This document shows positions 1 to 7,066 of a stretch of 14,033 bases of DNA, in pieces. The DNA is from Fredericiella sp038205395 (GTDB lineage Bacteria; Chloroflexota; Anaerolineae; Caldilineales; Caldilineaceae), in the NCBI GenBank assembly GCA_038205395.1, contig JBBRBX010000124.1, positions 1-14,033 on the forward strand. The letters run 5' to 3'. Under the pieces are notes generated by a model. The model searched no databases, was not told the origin of the DNA, and saw only the letters and a list, made by a program, of their open reading frames with translations. A program made the position numbers and the translations under genes. The number at the start of each line of letters is the position of its first letter. Position 1 is the stretch's first letter.

Positions 1-309
1 GTTGTTGAGCATCACCACCCAGTCGGCGCGCGCCTGCGCCAGCCCCTGGTTGCAGGCGGCGGCGAAGCCGCGGTTGGCCGGGTTGCGGATGATCTGCAAG
101 GGAATGGTGTAGGCGGCGGCGCCCTGTTCGACCAGCGCCGGTGAACCATCCTGCGAGCCGTTGTCCACAAAGATCAGTTCAAAGTCGCGCCGGCTCTGCT
201 GCGCCAGGTGCGCCAGCAGCGGCGGCAGATGGCGCCGCCCATTCAGGTTGAGCACGACGATGCTGGCAAAAGGTGTGCCGCTAGGTATGCCGGTAGGTGT
301 CTGGTTCAT
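1..309 (-). CDS. GT2 family glycosyltransferase, N-terminal part only (runs off the left edge)
   Basis: Only the first 103 codons are present; the gene continues beyond base 1. The visible protein begins MNQTPTGIPSGTPFAS and then shows the first half of a GT-A nucleotide-sugar-binding fold: beta-1 SIVVLNLNGR, FELIFVDNGSQDGS (the conserved DNGS step contacting the nucleotide), and the NPANRGFAAACNQG segment typical of the WbbL/rhamnosyltransferase-like GT2 subgroup, ending at VVMLNN just before the metal-binding DxD-like position. It would transfer a sugar from an NDP-sugar at the cytoplasmic face of the membrane during glycan assembly. Its ATG overlaps the TGA of the preceding GT4 gene in an ATGA arrangement, so it is probably translationally coupled as part of the same operon. 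Acceptor and donor sugar cannot be told. Family call is secure; full length is unknown. Confidence 0.9.
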   Translation of the reverse strand, partial: MNQTPTGIPSGTPFASIVVLNLNGRRHLPPLLAHLAQQSRRDFELIFVDNGSQDGSPALVEQGAAAYTIPLQIIRNPANRGFAAACNQGLAQARADWVVMLNN

Positions 310-1871
310 GGTTGGATGGGGATGCCGGCCTTGGCCAGCGAGGCGGCGAGCGCCGCCGAAAAATGAGCAAGGTCAAAGCGGCGGCTGGACGTGCGCGCCG
401 TATCCGCCATCTGTCGGCGGCGGCCTGCATCCGCCAGCAGGAGGCGGCTGTATGCCTGCAGTTCGTCCAGCGTCCGCCACAGAAAGCCGTCCACGCCGTG
501 CGTCACCAGTTCGGGCTGCCCGCCGCGCGCGATGACCACCGGCACACAGCCCGCCGCCATCGCTTCCACCGTGCTGATGCCGAAGTGCTCGGCCTTGATG
601 GGCGCGCGTTCTTCGTCTTCGCCATAGCCCGCGGCGTGCCAGTAGAGGGCGGCCCCGCGATAGCGATCCACCAACTGGGCAAAGGGCAGGTCGGTCTCGA
701 TGTGCACCGGCAGGCCGGCGGCGGCGGCCCGCACCTGCGCTAAATAGCGTTCATGCGCCGCCCCCGGCGTGACGCCACCCACCAGCCGCAGCTCCCAGCC
801 CTGCAGCCCGCCCGCCACCAGGCTGCGAAAGGCGCTGATCAGGGTGAGATGCTGCTTGTTGTGCTGCCCGGCAAAGAAACGGCCCACGGACAGGATGTAG
901 GGGCGCTCCGGTGCAGAAGATGCAGGCGGCGCAGAAGACGCAGCAGGCGATGCAAAGCGATCCACATCCACCGGCGGATAGAGCAGTTCACTGCCCAGCC
1001 CCCAGTAGCGCGTGATCCATTTCTGCGTAAAGCGCGAGATGGCCCAGACCAGTTGGTAGCTTGCGGCGATGGCGGCAATGGCGTCCGGCTGCGGGTTGCG
1101 CAGGCGGCTGTCCCAGCCCGGCAGGCGGGGAGCGAACCAGCGGCGGTAGAGCATGTGGCGCCAACTGTGCAATTCCCAGCCGCTCAGTTCCAGGGCAAAG
1201 GGCGCGCCCTGCGCCACAGCCCCGGCGGCAATCGCCACCGTATGCGGCAGCCGCCCATGCGCGGGGATGGCCACGCGGCAGCTTTGCGGCTGCGGCCCCA
1301 CGGAGAGCGCCAGTGCCGGCGCACCGTCCACCGCCACGATGACCGGCTGTACGGCGGGCAGGGTCGAGCGCAGCCGCAGTTCGAGTATGCTGCCGCCGGC
1401 ATCCGCCGGCAGTTCGGCCACCGCCAGCGGGGCGAGCAGCCGTGTCCCGTCCGCCGTCTCGCCGTAGACTCCCTCACGCCAGACGGGGAGCAGGAACTGC
1501 TGCGCCAACTGCCCGCGCAGACGGCGGCGCAGACGCGCCGCGGCTCCCTGCGCCGCGGGGGTAGGGAAATAGACCACCAGCGCGGAATGGCGCGCCTGGG
1601 GCGGGATAAAGTCGAGGTTGGAGCCGTTGATAAAGAAATCATACTCGGCGCTGAGCGCGGTCAGGGCCGCCGCTGGGCGCTCCGGCACGACCCGCAGCCG
1701 CACATTGTGCAGATCCATCTGCAGCCGGGCCGCCACCTCCGCCGGCGACACCGGCGTGTGGCTGATGACATCCACCGCCTGGCTGCGGCTCAACCAGGCG
1801 GCAATCGCCAGGCTGTAGCGCTCGCCGCCGCCGAGAGTGGCCAGGTGGCGATTGTACAGGCCAATGCGCAT
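306..1871 (-). CDS. GT4 family glycosyltransferase with an inserted beta-rich module
   Basis: A retaining GT-B glycosyltransferase of about 521 residues. Numbering here starts at a GTG one codon upstream (1874). The N-terminal Rossmann half starts with IGLYNRHLATLGGGERYS (residues 4-21), the glycine loop of GT4 enzymes. The C-terminal half has SRFTQKW (about 280-286), YPPVDVDRF, the donor-domain start ILSVGRFF (about 327-334), and the GT4 signature E429-x7-E437 (EHFGISTVE) followed by EAMAAGCVPVV. The overall arrangement resembles ALG11-like mannosyltransferases. Residues about 135-238 are an extra beta-rich stretch absent from a minimal GT4 (see findings), and an Ala/Ser/Pro linker (308-322) precedes the donor domain. 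The upstream gene ends TGATG, sharing a base with the ATG at 1871, which I prefer over the GTG; its own stop overlaps the next GT2 start. Sugar specificity is unknown. Confidence 0.9.
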   Translation of the reverse strand: MRIGLYNRHLATLGGGERYSLAIAAWLSRSQAVDVISHTPVSPAEVAARLQMDLHNVRLRVVPERPAAALTALSAEYDFFINGSNLDFIPPQARHSALVVYFPTPAAQGAAARLRRRLRGQLAQQFLLPVWREGVYGETADGTRLLAPLAVAELPADAGGSILELRLRSTLPAVQPVIVAVDGAPALALSVGPQPQSCRVAIPAHGRLPHTVAIAAGAVAQGAPFALELSGWELHSWRHMLYRRWFAPRLPGWDSRLRNPQPDAIAAIAASYQLVWAISRFTQKWITRYWGLGSELLYPPVDVDRFASPAASSAPPASSAPERPYILSVGRFFAGQHNKQHLTLISAFRSLVAGGLQGWELRLVGGVTPGAAHERYLAQVRAAAAGLPVHIETDLPFAQLVDRYRGAALYWHAAGYGEDEERAPIKAEHFGISTVEAMAAGCVPVVIARGGQPELVTHGVDGFLWRTLDELQAYSRLLLADAGRRRQMADTARTSSRRFDLAHFSAALAASLAKAGIPIQP

Positions 1872-2608
1872 CACTTGCTTGTCGCTTCCGCACCTGGCGT
1901 GTGCCCTGCCGCACGCCCGGCGTCGCTCTCCAGCGCCTGCAGCCGTCTTTGCAGCTCGGCTAGTTCCGCCGCCTGCGCCGCCTGCGCCTGGCGGCGCGCC
2001 AGGAGCTGCTGCTGCAGCGCGCCGCCAAAGACGCGGTTGATCTCGGTCTGGCGCGCCGCCAGTTGGTTGCTGTAAAAGACGACCAGGCTGTGGACGGCGG
2101 CGCGCAGCTTGCCCAGCAGCGGCCCGACCAGCGGTGTGGTGGTCGGCGTCACCTCCAACTGCAGCGCCAGGGCATCCTCACGCATACAGGCCTGCAGCGT
2201 GTCCAACTGCCGCACCAGCGCCGCACCGGACCGTTCTGCCGGCCCTGCCGCTTCATCCGCTTCTGCCGCCAGGCCGGCGCCCGCTTCTGCCGCCACGGCA
2301 TCCACTGCCGGCGCGGGCGCACCGGGGGAGAGCCGCAGTTCCAGCGCCACGGCGCGCTGGCGCGTGGCCAGTTCCCCCACCAGGGTGAGCAGCATGTCGT
2401 TGATCTGGAACTGGCGGGCGGCCACGGCGCGATAGTCGAGCTGCGCCCCCCCATCGAGCAGTTCACGGCGCGCATCGTCTTGCAAGCGGCGCAGGCTCTG
2501 CACGCTCTGCGCCAGGTCGTCGCGCTGCACTGTATCCTGCAGCAGTTCCAGGTCGATATCGTCCAGCGCATCTTGTACGCTGAGGGATGACGCGGATTGG
2601 CTCATCAT
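1871..2608 (-). CDS. Helical / coiled-coil protein of the glycan cluster, function unknown
   Basis: A 245-residue soluble protein with no signal peptide, membrane segment or catalytic motif that I can see. The N-terminal 90 residues are acidic and helical (VQDALDDIDLELLQ onwards). Residues about 95-125 are an Ala/Glu/Gly/Pro-rich linker. Residues about 160-205 carry a motif of pattern PLLGKLRAAVHSL...ARQTEINRVF...L, and 195-230 are an Ala/Gln/Arg/Leu coiled coil. From memory, a similar helical stretch (Arg/Trp-rich, then a QQ..FN core) precedes the catalytic domain of some SAM-dependent methyltransferases in polysaccharide clusters; here no methyltransferase domain follows. It sits between two GT4 genes with overlaps on both sides (ATGATGA at its start, TGATG at its end), so it is surely part of the operon. 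A scaffold or accessory role is inference. Gene reality is strongly supported by the overlaps. Confidence 0.8.
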   Translation of the reverse strand: MMSQSASSLSVQDALDDIDLELLQDTVQRDDLAQSVQSLRRLQDDARRELLDGGAQLDYRAVAARQFQINDMLLTLVGELATRQRAVALELRLSPGAPAPAVDAVAAEAGAGLAAEADEAAGPAERSGAALVRQLDTLQACMREDALALQLEVTPTTTPLVGPLLGKLRAAVHSLVVFYSNQLAARQTEINRVFGGALQQQLLARRQAQAAQAAELAELQRRLQALESDAGRAAGHTPGAEATSK

Positions 2609-4023
2609 CCGGAATGGCTCTCTTTCTGCGCCATCTCCTGGCGCAGCACGGTGCGGTAGACATCGGCAAAGGCGTGCGCCATGTGCAAATAGGTGAAGGT
2701 GTTGAGCAGCCGCCGCCGCCCGGCCTGGCCCATGTCATGCAGAAGCTGCGGGCTGCGCACCAGGCGCAGGATGGCCTCGGCCAGCGCCGCCGGCGCTTCC
2801 GGGGCCACCAGAATCCCTGTCACCCCGTTGTCCACCACATCCGGGATACCGCCGGCCAGGCAACCGATGACCGCCTTGCCGTAATTCATGGCTTCCAGGT
2901 AGATCAGGCCAAACGATTCATAGAGGGAGGGCGCCACAAACAGGTCGCAGCTTTGATAGAGGCGGTTCAATTCTTCATCGCTCACCCCGCCCAGAAAGCG
3001 TACAGATGGGGCGGCGGCTGGATACCGGCGGGCAAACCAGGTGGGGTACGTCATGCCGTGGCGCGCCTGAAAGCCGTCGGCCAGGCTGTTGTCGGCGCCG
3101 GCGATGGTAAAGCGCGCCTGCGGCGCCTGCGCCAGCACCAGGGGGATGGCGGCAAAGAGATCGAGGATGCCCTTACGCTTTTCCAGGCGGCCCAGAAAGA
3201 GCACCTCCAACGAGGCGTCAGGCTCATGGCGGTGAGCGTCAAACAGCCGCACCGCATCCTCCGGCGCGGGCGCAATCCCGTAGGGCAGCACCGCATGGGG
3301 GATGGTGGGCGGCAGCAGATAGACCTCCTTGAGCGCTTTGACCGTGGCGCGCGAATTGGCGGCCAGAAACGCCGCCCGCTCCAGCAGCGCCTGCTCCAGA
3401 TCGCCCAACAGGAGGCGGTCGGGATCATGGTTGTTCTGCAGTTCGGCAATCTGGCGGATGGCCGTCACCGGGCGCACGACGACCGGCAGCAGCCCGCTCT
3501 TTTCCGTCACCAGCCCTTCCACCTGCCAGAGGGGTGAATCGACCAACTGGATGCCGTGGCGGTGCTGCAGCAGCCGCACCTGCTCATAGACGGCATGGCT
3601 GTAGTTGAGCGTGGCGTGGGTGGCGGGGAGCCGGCGGTAGCGGCTGTAGCGGTTGAGCCGCAGCACAATCTCGTGCACCTGTACGCCGTCGCGGCGGCTG
3701 CTCTGCGGGCGCTGCCCCTGGGTGATGACATGCACGTCGTGGCCCAGTTCGGCCAGCCCGCGCGCCAGCAGCTGCGTGCTGCGCCCGACGCCGTCGAATT
3801 TGTCGGGCGGGTAGGCCTGGCTCAGCAGGCAGACGCGCAGCGGCGCGTCCGGCTCCGGCAGGGTGGCTGCGGCCCGGCCTGCGTCTGTGGTTGTGGTGGG
3901 TTGTGCATCAAGCAAGGGCTGCAATCGTCGCTCCGGTCGCCGCACCGGCGGCCCCCCCATGATACCCAGTAAGCGGGCGGATAGGCAAAAGCAGCGGGGC
4001 AAAAGAAATAACGGAGGTGTCAT
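2605..4023 (-). CDS. GT4 family glycosyltransferase
   Basis: A retaining GT-B enzyme. Numbering here starts at a TTG at 4035 (476 residues). The conserved fold starts only at LRVCLLSQAYPPDKFDGVGRS (residues 66-86), followed by LARGLAELGHDVHVIT. The donor half has LFLGRLEKRKG (279-289, the phosphate-contacting GRxxxxKG), E373-x7-E381 (ESFGLIYLE), and NYGKAVIGCLAGGIPDVV. It would transfer a sugar from an NDP-sugar to a growing glycan in the cytosol. The start is uncertain: TTG 4035 overlaps the previous stop, ATG 4023 (used here) has GGAG directly against it, and ATG 3960 lacks a clear ribosome site. Bases about 3961-4031 are less GC-rich than the neighbours, which would fit a short non-coding gap and a later start. 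The 3' end overlaps the next gene in ATGATGA. Family is secure; N-terminus and specificity are not. Confidence 0.88.
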   Translation of the reverse strand: MTPPLFLLPRCFCLSARLLGIMGGPPVRRPERRLQPLLDAQPTTTTDAGRAAATLPEPDAPLRVCLLSQAYPPDKFDGVGRSTQLLARGLAELGHDVHVITQGQRPQSSRRDGVQVHEIVLRLNRYSRYRRLPATHATLNYSHAVYEQVRLLQHRHGIQLVDSPLWQVEGLVTEKSGLLPVVVRPVTAIRQIAELQNNHDPDRLLLGDLEQALLERAAFLAANSRATVKALKEVYLLPPTIPHAVLPYGIAPAPEDAVRLFDAHRHEPDASLEVLFLGRLEKRKGILDLFAAIPLVLAQAPQARFTIAGADNSLADGFQARHGMTYPTWFARRYPAAAPSVRFLGGVSDEELNRLYQSCDLFVAPSLYESFGLIYLEAMNYGKAVIGCLAGGIPDVVDNGVTGILVAPEAPAALAEAILRLVRSPQLLHDMGQAGRRRLLNTFTYLHMAHAFADVYRTVLRQEMAQKESHSG

Positions 4024-4031
4024 CTCCACTA

Positions 4032-5585
4032 TCAAGCTTCAGACGGAGAGTCCCCAATGAATGCCGCCGTCCACCCCTGCCTTGCCAGCGGCTGCAACGG
4101 CTCAGCCAATCCAGCAAGTGACCCGTCAAGCAAGGCTTCAAGCAATGCCGGCGCTTTGGCGGCTGCTGCGGCCGGCGGCGGCACACTATCCGGCGCGGTA
4201 GTCAGCGCGGTGGTCAGCGCGTTCACAGCGGCGGCCATTTCCGCCGGCGGCCCCAGCAGCAGTTGGATGCCGTCGTTGTTGATCAGGCGGCGGACGCCTG
4301 CGCACAGTGCCGTCGGGTCGGCGGGGGGCGGCTCCATATGGATATAGGCGCCCTGCGCAAAGACGATGGTGCGCACTGCCCCCGCGCCCAGCACATGAAC
4401 GGTATGGCCCCGCGCAAACAGCGCCTGCGTCACCGGCGCCAGGGGGGCCATCGCCTCTGCCGGCAAAGCAGCCGCGGGCGCCGCAAAGCCGCCCGCAATC
4501 AGCCCGATGCGCAGGGGAGCCGCCGCGAGAGCCGGCCCCGAAGCGCCGGCGCGTGCGCCGCTGATGGGGTCGACTGCCGGCGCGCCGGCCTCCGGCTGCC
4601 AGGTGGGCGCAAACGGCTGCTTGCGCTGGGGGGCGCGCGGCAGCAGCCGGCGCTTGCCCAGCCCTTGCAGTGCGCCCTGGCTGCCCGCCGTGATGGCGCA
4701 GATGCGTCGCGACCACATCTGCCGCCAACTGATGTGGCCGTCGCCATACAGTTGGCCGCTGCCCAGCCACGCGCCGTGGATCAAGTGCAGCACCTGCACC
4801 AAAATATCCAGCCAGGGCTGGCCCGCCGTGCGGCCATTCTGCACGGCAAAGTAGGTGGCGGCCTGGGTCACAATCCACCAGCGCCCTGTAAAGGTGCGGG
4901 CGACCCGGTTGCGGCTGGAGGCGGGGACATGATAGACGGGGGCTTCGGTCAAGCTGCGCACCTTGTGCCCGTCCAGCGCCAGCCGCATGGCCACGTCGGC
5001 ATCGTCAAAGACCCACTGGTAGTAGGCGTCAAAGCCGCCGGCGGCCAGCAGGACGCGGCGGCGAAAGGCCATATTGGTCCCCATCGGCCGCTCGGTCCAA
5101 AAGCGGCCCTTGCGCGCCGCTGCGACGCCTCCAACCTGGTCCAGCAGCACATCCTGCTGCTCGGCCAGGTCGGAGATGACGCCCAGCCAGTGCTGGAGCG
5201 CCGGCTGCTGGGGATGGACGAGATAGACGCTCCCGCCCACGACGGCCACAGCGGGGTCGGCAAAGGCGGCGGTGATCTGTGCCAGCCAGGTGCGGCAGGG
5301 CACGGCGTCGTCGTCGATAAAGGCGACGATCTCCCCGCGCGCCGCCAGCAGCCCGATATTGCGCGACTGGCTGAGGTTGGCGCGGGGGCAGTGCAGCACC
5401 CGCACGCGTCCGGCGTAGGCCGCCAGCAGTGCCGGCGTGCGGTCGCGGGTGGGGCCAACGACGACGATCAGCTCAAAGGGTGGATACGCCTGCTGTTCCA
5501 GCGCCGCCAGCAGGACAGCCAGCGACGCGGCGCGGTCGATGGTGTTGACGACGACGGAGACACTGCACATGTCAGGCGTACTCAT
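4032..5585 (-). CDS. GT2 family glycosyltransferase with a C-terminal half-GT4-like domain
   Basis: About 517 residues from ATG 5585, one base after the previous stop (TGATATG); the frame is open up to 5672 and ATG 5594 is an alternative. The first 300 residues are a GT-A domain: VSVVVNTIDR, then NLSQSRNIGLLAARGEIVAF and IDDDAVP with the metal-binding DDD at about 91-93, GTNMAFRRRVLLAAGGFD acceptor-site segment, and VFDDADVAMR with the putative base region at about 192-200. This is the succinoglycan/cellulose-synthase-like inverting GT2 type. A proline/alanine linker follows, then from about residue 358 a second region starting LRIGLIAGGF with ALFARGHTVHVLG and VRRLINNDGIQLLLGPP. That layout parallels the N-terminal half of the GT4 gene immediately downstream, but there is no donor half or ExxxxxxxE. 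The first domain should be active; the second is probably non-catalytic. Confidence 0.88.
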   Translation of the reverse strand: MSTPDMCSVSVVVNTIDRAASLAVLLAALEQQAYPPFELIVVVGPTRDRTPALLAAYAGRVRVLHCPRANLSQSRNIGLLAARGEIVAFIDDDAVPCRTWLAQITAAFADPAVAVVGGSVYLVHPQQPALQHWLGVISDLAEQQDVLLDQVGGVAAARKGRFWTERPMGTNMAFRRRVLLAAGGFDAYYQWVFDDADVAMRLALDGHKVRSLTEAPVYHVPASSRNRVARTFTGRWWIVTQAATYFAVQNGRTAGQPWLDILVQVLHLIHGAWLGSGQLYGDGHISWRQMWSRRICAITAGSQGALQGLGKRRLLPRAPQRKQPFAPTWQPEAGAPAVDPISGARAGASGPALAAAPLRIGLIAGGFAAPAAALPAEAMAPLAPVTQALFARGHTVHVLGAGAVRTIVFAQGAYIHMEPPPADPTALCAGVRRLINNDGIQLLLGPPAEMAAAVNALTTALTTAPDSVPPPAAAAAKAPALLEALLDGSLAGLAEPLQPLARQGWTAAFIGDSPSEA

Positions 5586-5586
5586 A

Positions 5587-6801
5587 TCAAGCATATTCAT
5601 ACTCGGCCAGCAGCGCCAGCACATAGCTTTGCGCCGCGCGCTGGATGTCGGTGTGCACGCTGCTGGCGGCAAAGATGCGCCCCTGCAGCAGCTTGTCGAT
5701 CTGCTGCACCAGCCGCTGCGGCCAGCCGGCTGAGCGGCGTTCCAGTTCGCGGGCGGTCAAGTCATTGCGGACATACCACTGCGCCCGGCGCAGGGCGGCC
5801 TGCGCCAGCCCCGCCAGCCCCACCTCCAGCCGGCGCTGCATCGCCAGCGGCAGATCGCTCTCCAGTTCCTGTTGGCGGCGGCGGCGGATGCCTTCCAGCC
5901 CGCGCAGGGTGTGGCGGGCCGCCAGGGCGCGGCCCAGCGCTTGGTCAAACCACGGTTCGGCGGCGATAGCGGCTTCTTCGGCGGCGAAAAAGGCGGCCAG
6001 GTCGTCATCCGCATAGTGCTTGGCGACAAAGCGATAGCGCGAGCGGTGCTGCTGCGTCCAGTGCAGCAGGGGATCGGCGCGCCAGGCGCGGCTGCTCTGG
6101 AGATGGCGCACGCGCGCCTGCGGCACATAGAGTACTGACCAGCCATGGCGGCGGGCGCGCCAGCAGTAGTCAGCTTCTTCATAATAGGCGGGGTAGTAGT
6201 CTGCGTCCAGCGGCCCCAGCGCCTCCCAGGCGCGGCGGCGGATGGCAAAGACGGCCCCGGTCACATACTCGACGCGCGTGGGCTGCTCGGTCACGGTGGT
6301 GAGATGGTGGGAATAGGCCAGCGGCATTTCGAGCTGGGCGCCGGCGTGGTTGACCGTGCCGTCGGCGTTGAGAATGGTGCAGCCGGCAATCGCCGCCTGC
6401 GCATCGCCGGCCAGCCCGGCGCAGAGCGCCTCCAGCCAGCCGGCTTCGACCAGGCAGTCCTGGTTGAGCAGCACGACATCCTCGCTGCCGGCGGCCTGGA
6501 TGCCCAGATTGACGCCGCCGGCAAAGCCCAGGTTGAAGCCGCTGCGCAGAAGCTGCACCTGGGGATAGCTGCGCGCAATCTGGGCGGCGCTGTCGTCGGG
6601 CGAGCCGTTGTCCACCGCGATCACCCCCGCCAGCCGCGGCCCGCTGTGCGCATAGAGCGCGTCCAGACAGCCGGCGATCACCTCGCCGCCGTTCCAGACC
6701 GGGATCACCACCGTTACGCCTGCAGGCGGGGCCGGGGAGGATACCGTGGAAAGAGATGCGCTTGCAGAGGAAGACGAAGCCGCCGAGTCGCCATGAGCCA
6801 T
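5587..6801 (-). CDS. GT2 family glycosyltransferase (rhamnosyltransferase-like) with helical C-terminal extension
   Basis: 404 residues from ATG 6801, first gene of the minus-strand glycan operon. After a Ser/Ala-rich N-terminal 25 residues come VTVVIPVWNGGE, VIAVDNGSPDDS (61-72), GFNLGFAGGVNLG (88-100) and VVLLNQDCLV, where N113-Q-D115 stands in for the DxD. Then YVTGAVFAIRR (179-189), YYEEADYCWRARRHG (206-220, with acidic E208/E209/D211 near the catalytic-base position) and VPQARVRH. This order is typical of WbbL/RfbN-like rhamnosyl- and related transferases, though the donor cannot be fixed. Residues about 250-404 are an Arg/Leu/Ala-rich helical extension. Its end (RLVQQIDKLL...VHTDIQR...LALL) resembles the motif in the 245-residue protein of the same operon. 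No Shine-Dalgarno is visible ahead of the ATG. The stop lies one base before the next start. Confidence 0.9.
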   Translation of the reverse strand: MAHGDSAASSSSASASLSTVSSPAPPAGVTVVIPVWNGGEVIAGCLDALYAHSGPRLAGVIAVDNGSPDDSAAQIARSYPQVQLLRSGFNLGFAGGVNLGIQAAGSEDVVLLNQDCLVEAGWLEALCAGLAGDAQAAIAGCTILNADGTVNHAGAQLEMPLAYSHHLTTVTEQPTRVEYVTGAVFAIRRRAWEALGPLDADYYPAYYEEADYCWRARRHGWSVLYVPQARVRHLQSSRAWRADPLLHWTQQHRSRYRFVAKHYADDDLAAFFAAEEAAIAAEPWFDQALGRALAARHTLRGLEGIRRRRQQELESDLPLAMQRRLEVGLAGLAQAALRRAQWYVRNDLTARELERRSAGWPQRLVQQIDKLLQGRIFAASSVHTDIQRAAQSYVLALLAEYEYA

Positions 6802-6808
6802 AGCGGGC

Positions 6809-6814
6809 AGTGTA
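6809..6814 (-). promoter_or_regulatory. Possible -10 box of a leaderless transcript for the glycan operon
   Basis: On the minus strand TACACT is followed by exactly seven bases and then the ATG of the first GT2 gene at 6801. A TAnnnT box seven bases from the start codon, with no Shine-Dalgarno between, is the arrangement of leaderless promoters described in several bacterial phyla. A poor -35 candidate (ATGACG, 18 bases upstream) is all that supports it further. The distal promoter at 7011-7038 is the alternative. Confidence 0.3.
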
Positions 6815-6839
6815 GCATAGAGGAGGGAGGCGCGTCATT

Positions 6840-6867
6840 TTTGGCATGGGGCGAGGCCCATGCCAAA
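6840..6867. repeat. Inverted repeat, 11-bp arms
   Basis: TTTGGCATGGG at 6840-6850 pairs perfectly with CCCATGCCAAA at 6857-6867 around a six-base loop (GCGAGG). It lies 39 bases upstream of the first glycan gene. There is no T-run after the stem in either reading direction, so it does not look like an intrinsic terminator. An operator or a 5'-leader hairpin is more likely. Confidence 0.6.
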
Positions 6868-6909
6868 CTGGTTGAAAACCGGTTGTCACAGGCGATGTCC
6901 CGCCGCACG

Positions 6910-6931
6910 GCAACCCACCTTGATGGGTTGC
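6910..6931. repeat. Inverted repeat, 8-bp arms
   Basis: GCAACCCA at 6910-6917 pairs with TGGGTTGC at 6924-6931 around CCTTGA. It would fold in a transcript running from the candidate promoter at 7011-7038 into the glycan genes. Its function is unknown, and an 8-bp stem could be chance in GC-rich DNA. Confidence 0.4.
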
Positions 6932-7010
6932 GCATTGGGTAGCAGCGCTTGGAAGCTGTAAACGAAAAAACTGGCCAGATGGCTGATCCAAAGCGGAGTA
7001 GAATGGTTAA

Positions 7011-7038
7011 AGTATAATTTGAATCTTTTTGCCTTCAA
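7011..7038 (-). promoter_or_regulatory. Candidate sigma-70-type promoter for the glycan operon
   Basis: On the minus strand TTGAAG (7038-7033), a 16-base spacer and TATACT (7016-7011) form a reasonable -35/-10 pair pointing toward the glycan cluster. The -10 overlaps a perfect TATAAT on the opposite strand (7013-7018), so this patch could fire both ways. The plus-strand box has no recognisable -35 at the proper distance. If used, the glycan mRNA would have a leader of about 200 bases containing both inverted repeats. Confidence 0.4.
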
Positions 7039-7066
7039 ACCGAATCATATTAGCCTGTAGAGCGAG

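Noticed and set aside
905..960. Short repeat-like GCAGAAGA/GCAGGCG pattern considered as a tandem repeat
   Set aside because: It encodes a low-complexity Ala/Ser/Pro linker between the two GT4 halves; no regular period.
753..2075. Long plus-strand open frame (440 codons) opposite the GT4 gene
   Set aside because: Antisense shadow typical of very GC-rich coding DNA; composition is Arg/Gln/Pro/His-rich with no fold-like pattern, while the opposite strand encodes a clear GT4.
4263..5969. 568-codon plus-strand open frame
   Set aside because: It spans two real minus-strand GT2 genes and their junction, is rich in Arg/Gly/Ala and has no recognisable domain.
6840..6867. Inverted repeat considered as a bidirectional intrinsic terminator
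   Set aside because: No T-run follows the stem on either strand, and it lies between divergent, not convergent, genes.
6145..6942. Plus-strand open frame crossing the start of the first glycan gene
   Set aside because: Mostly the complement of the GT2 coding region; no ribosome site and no motif.
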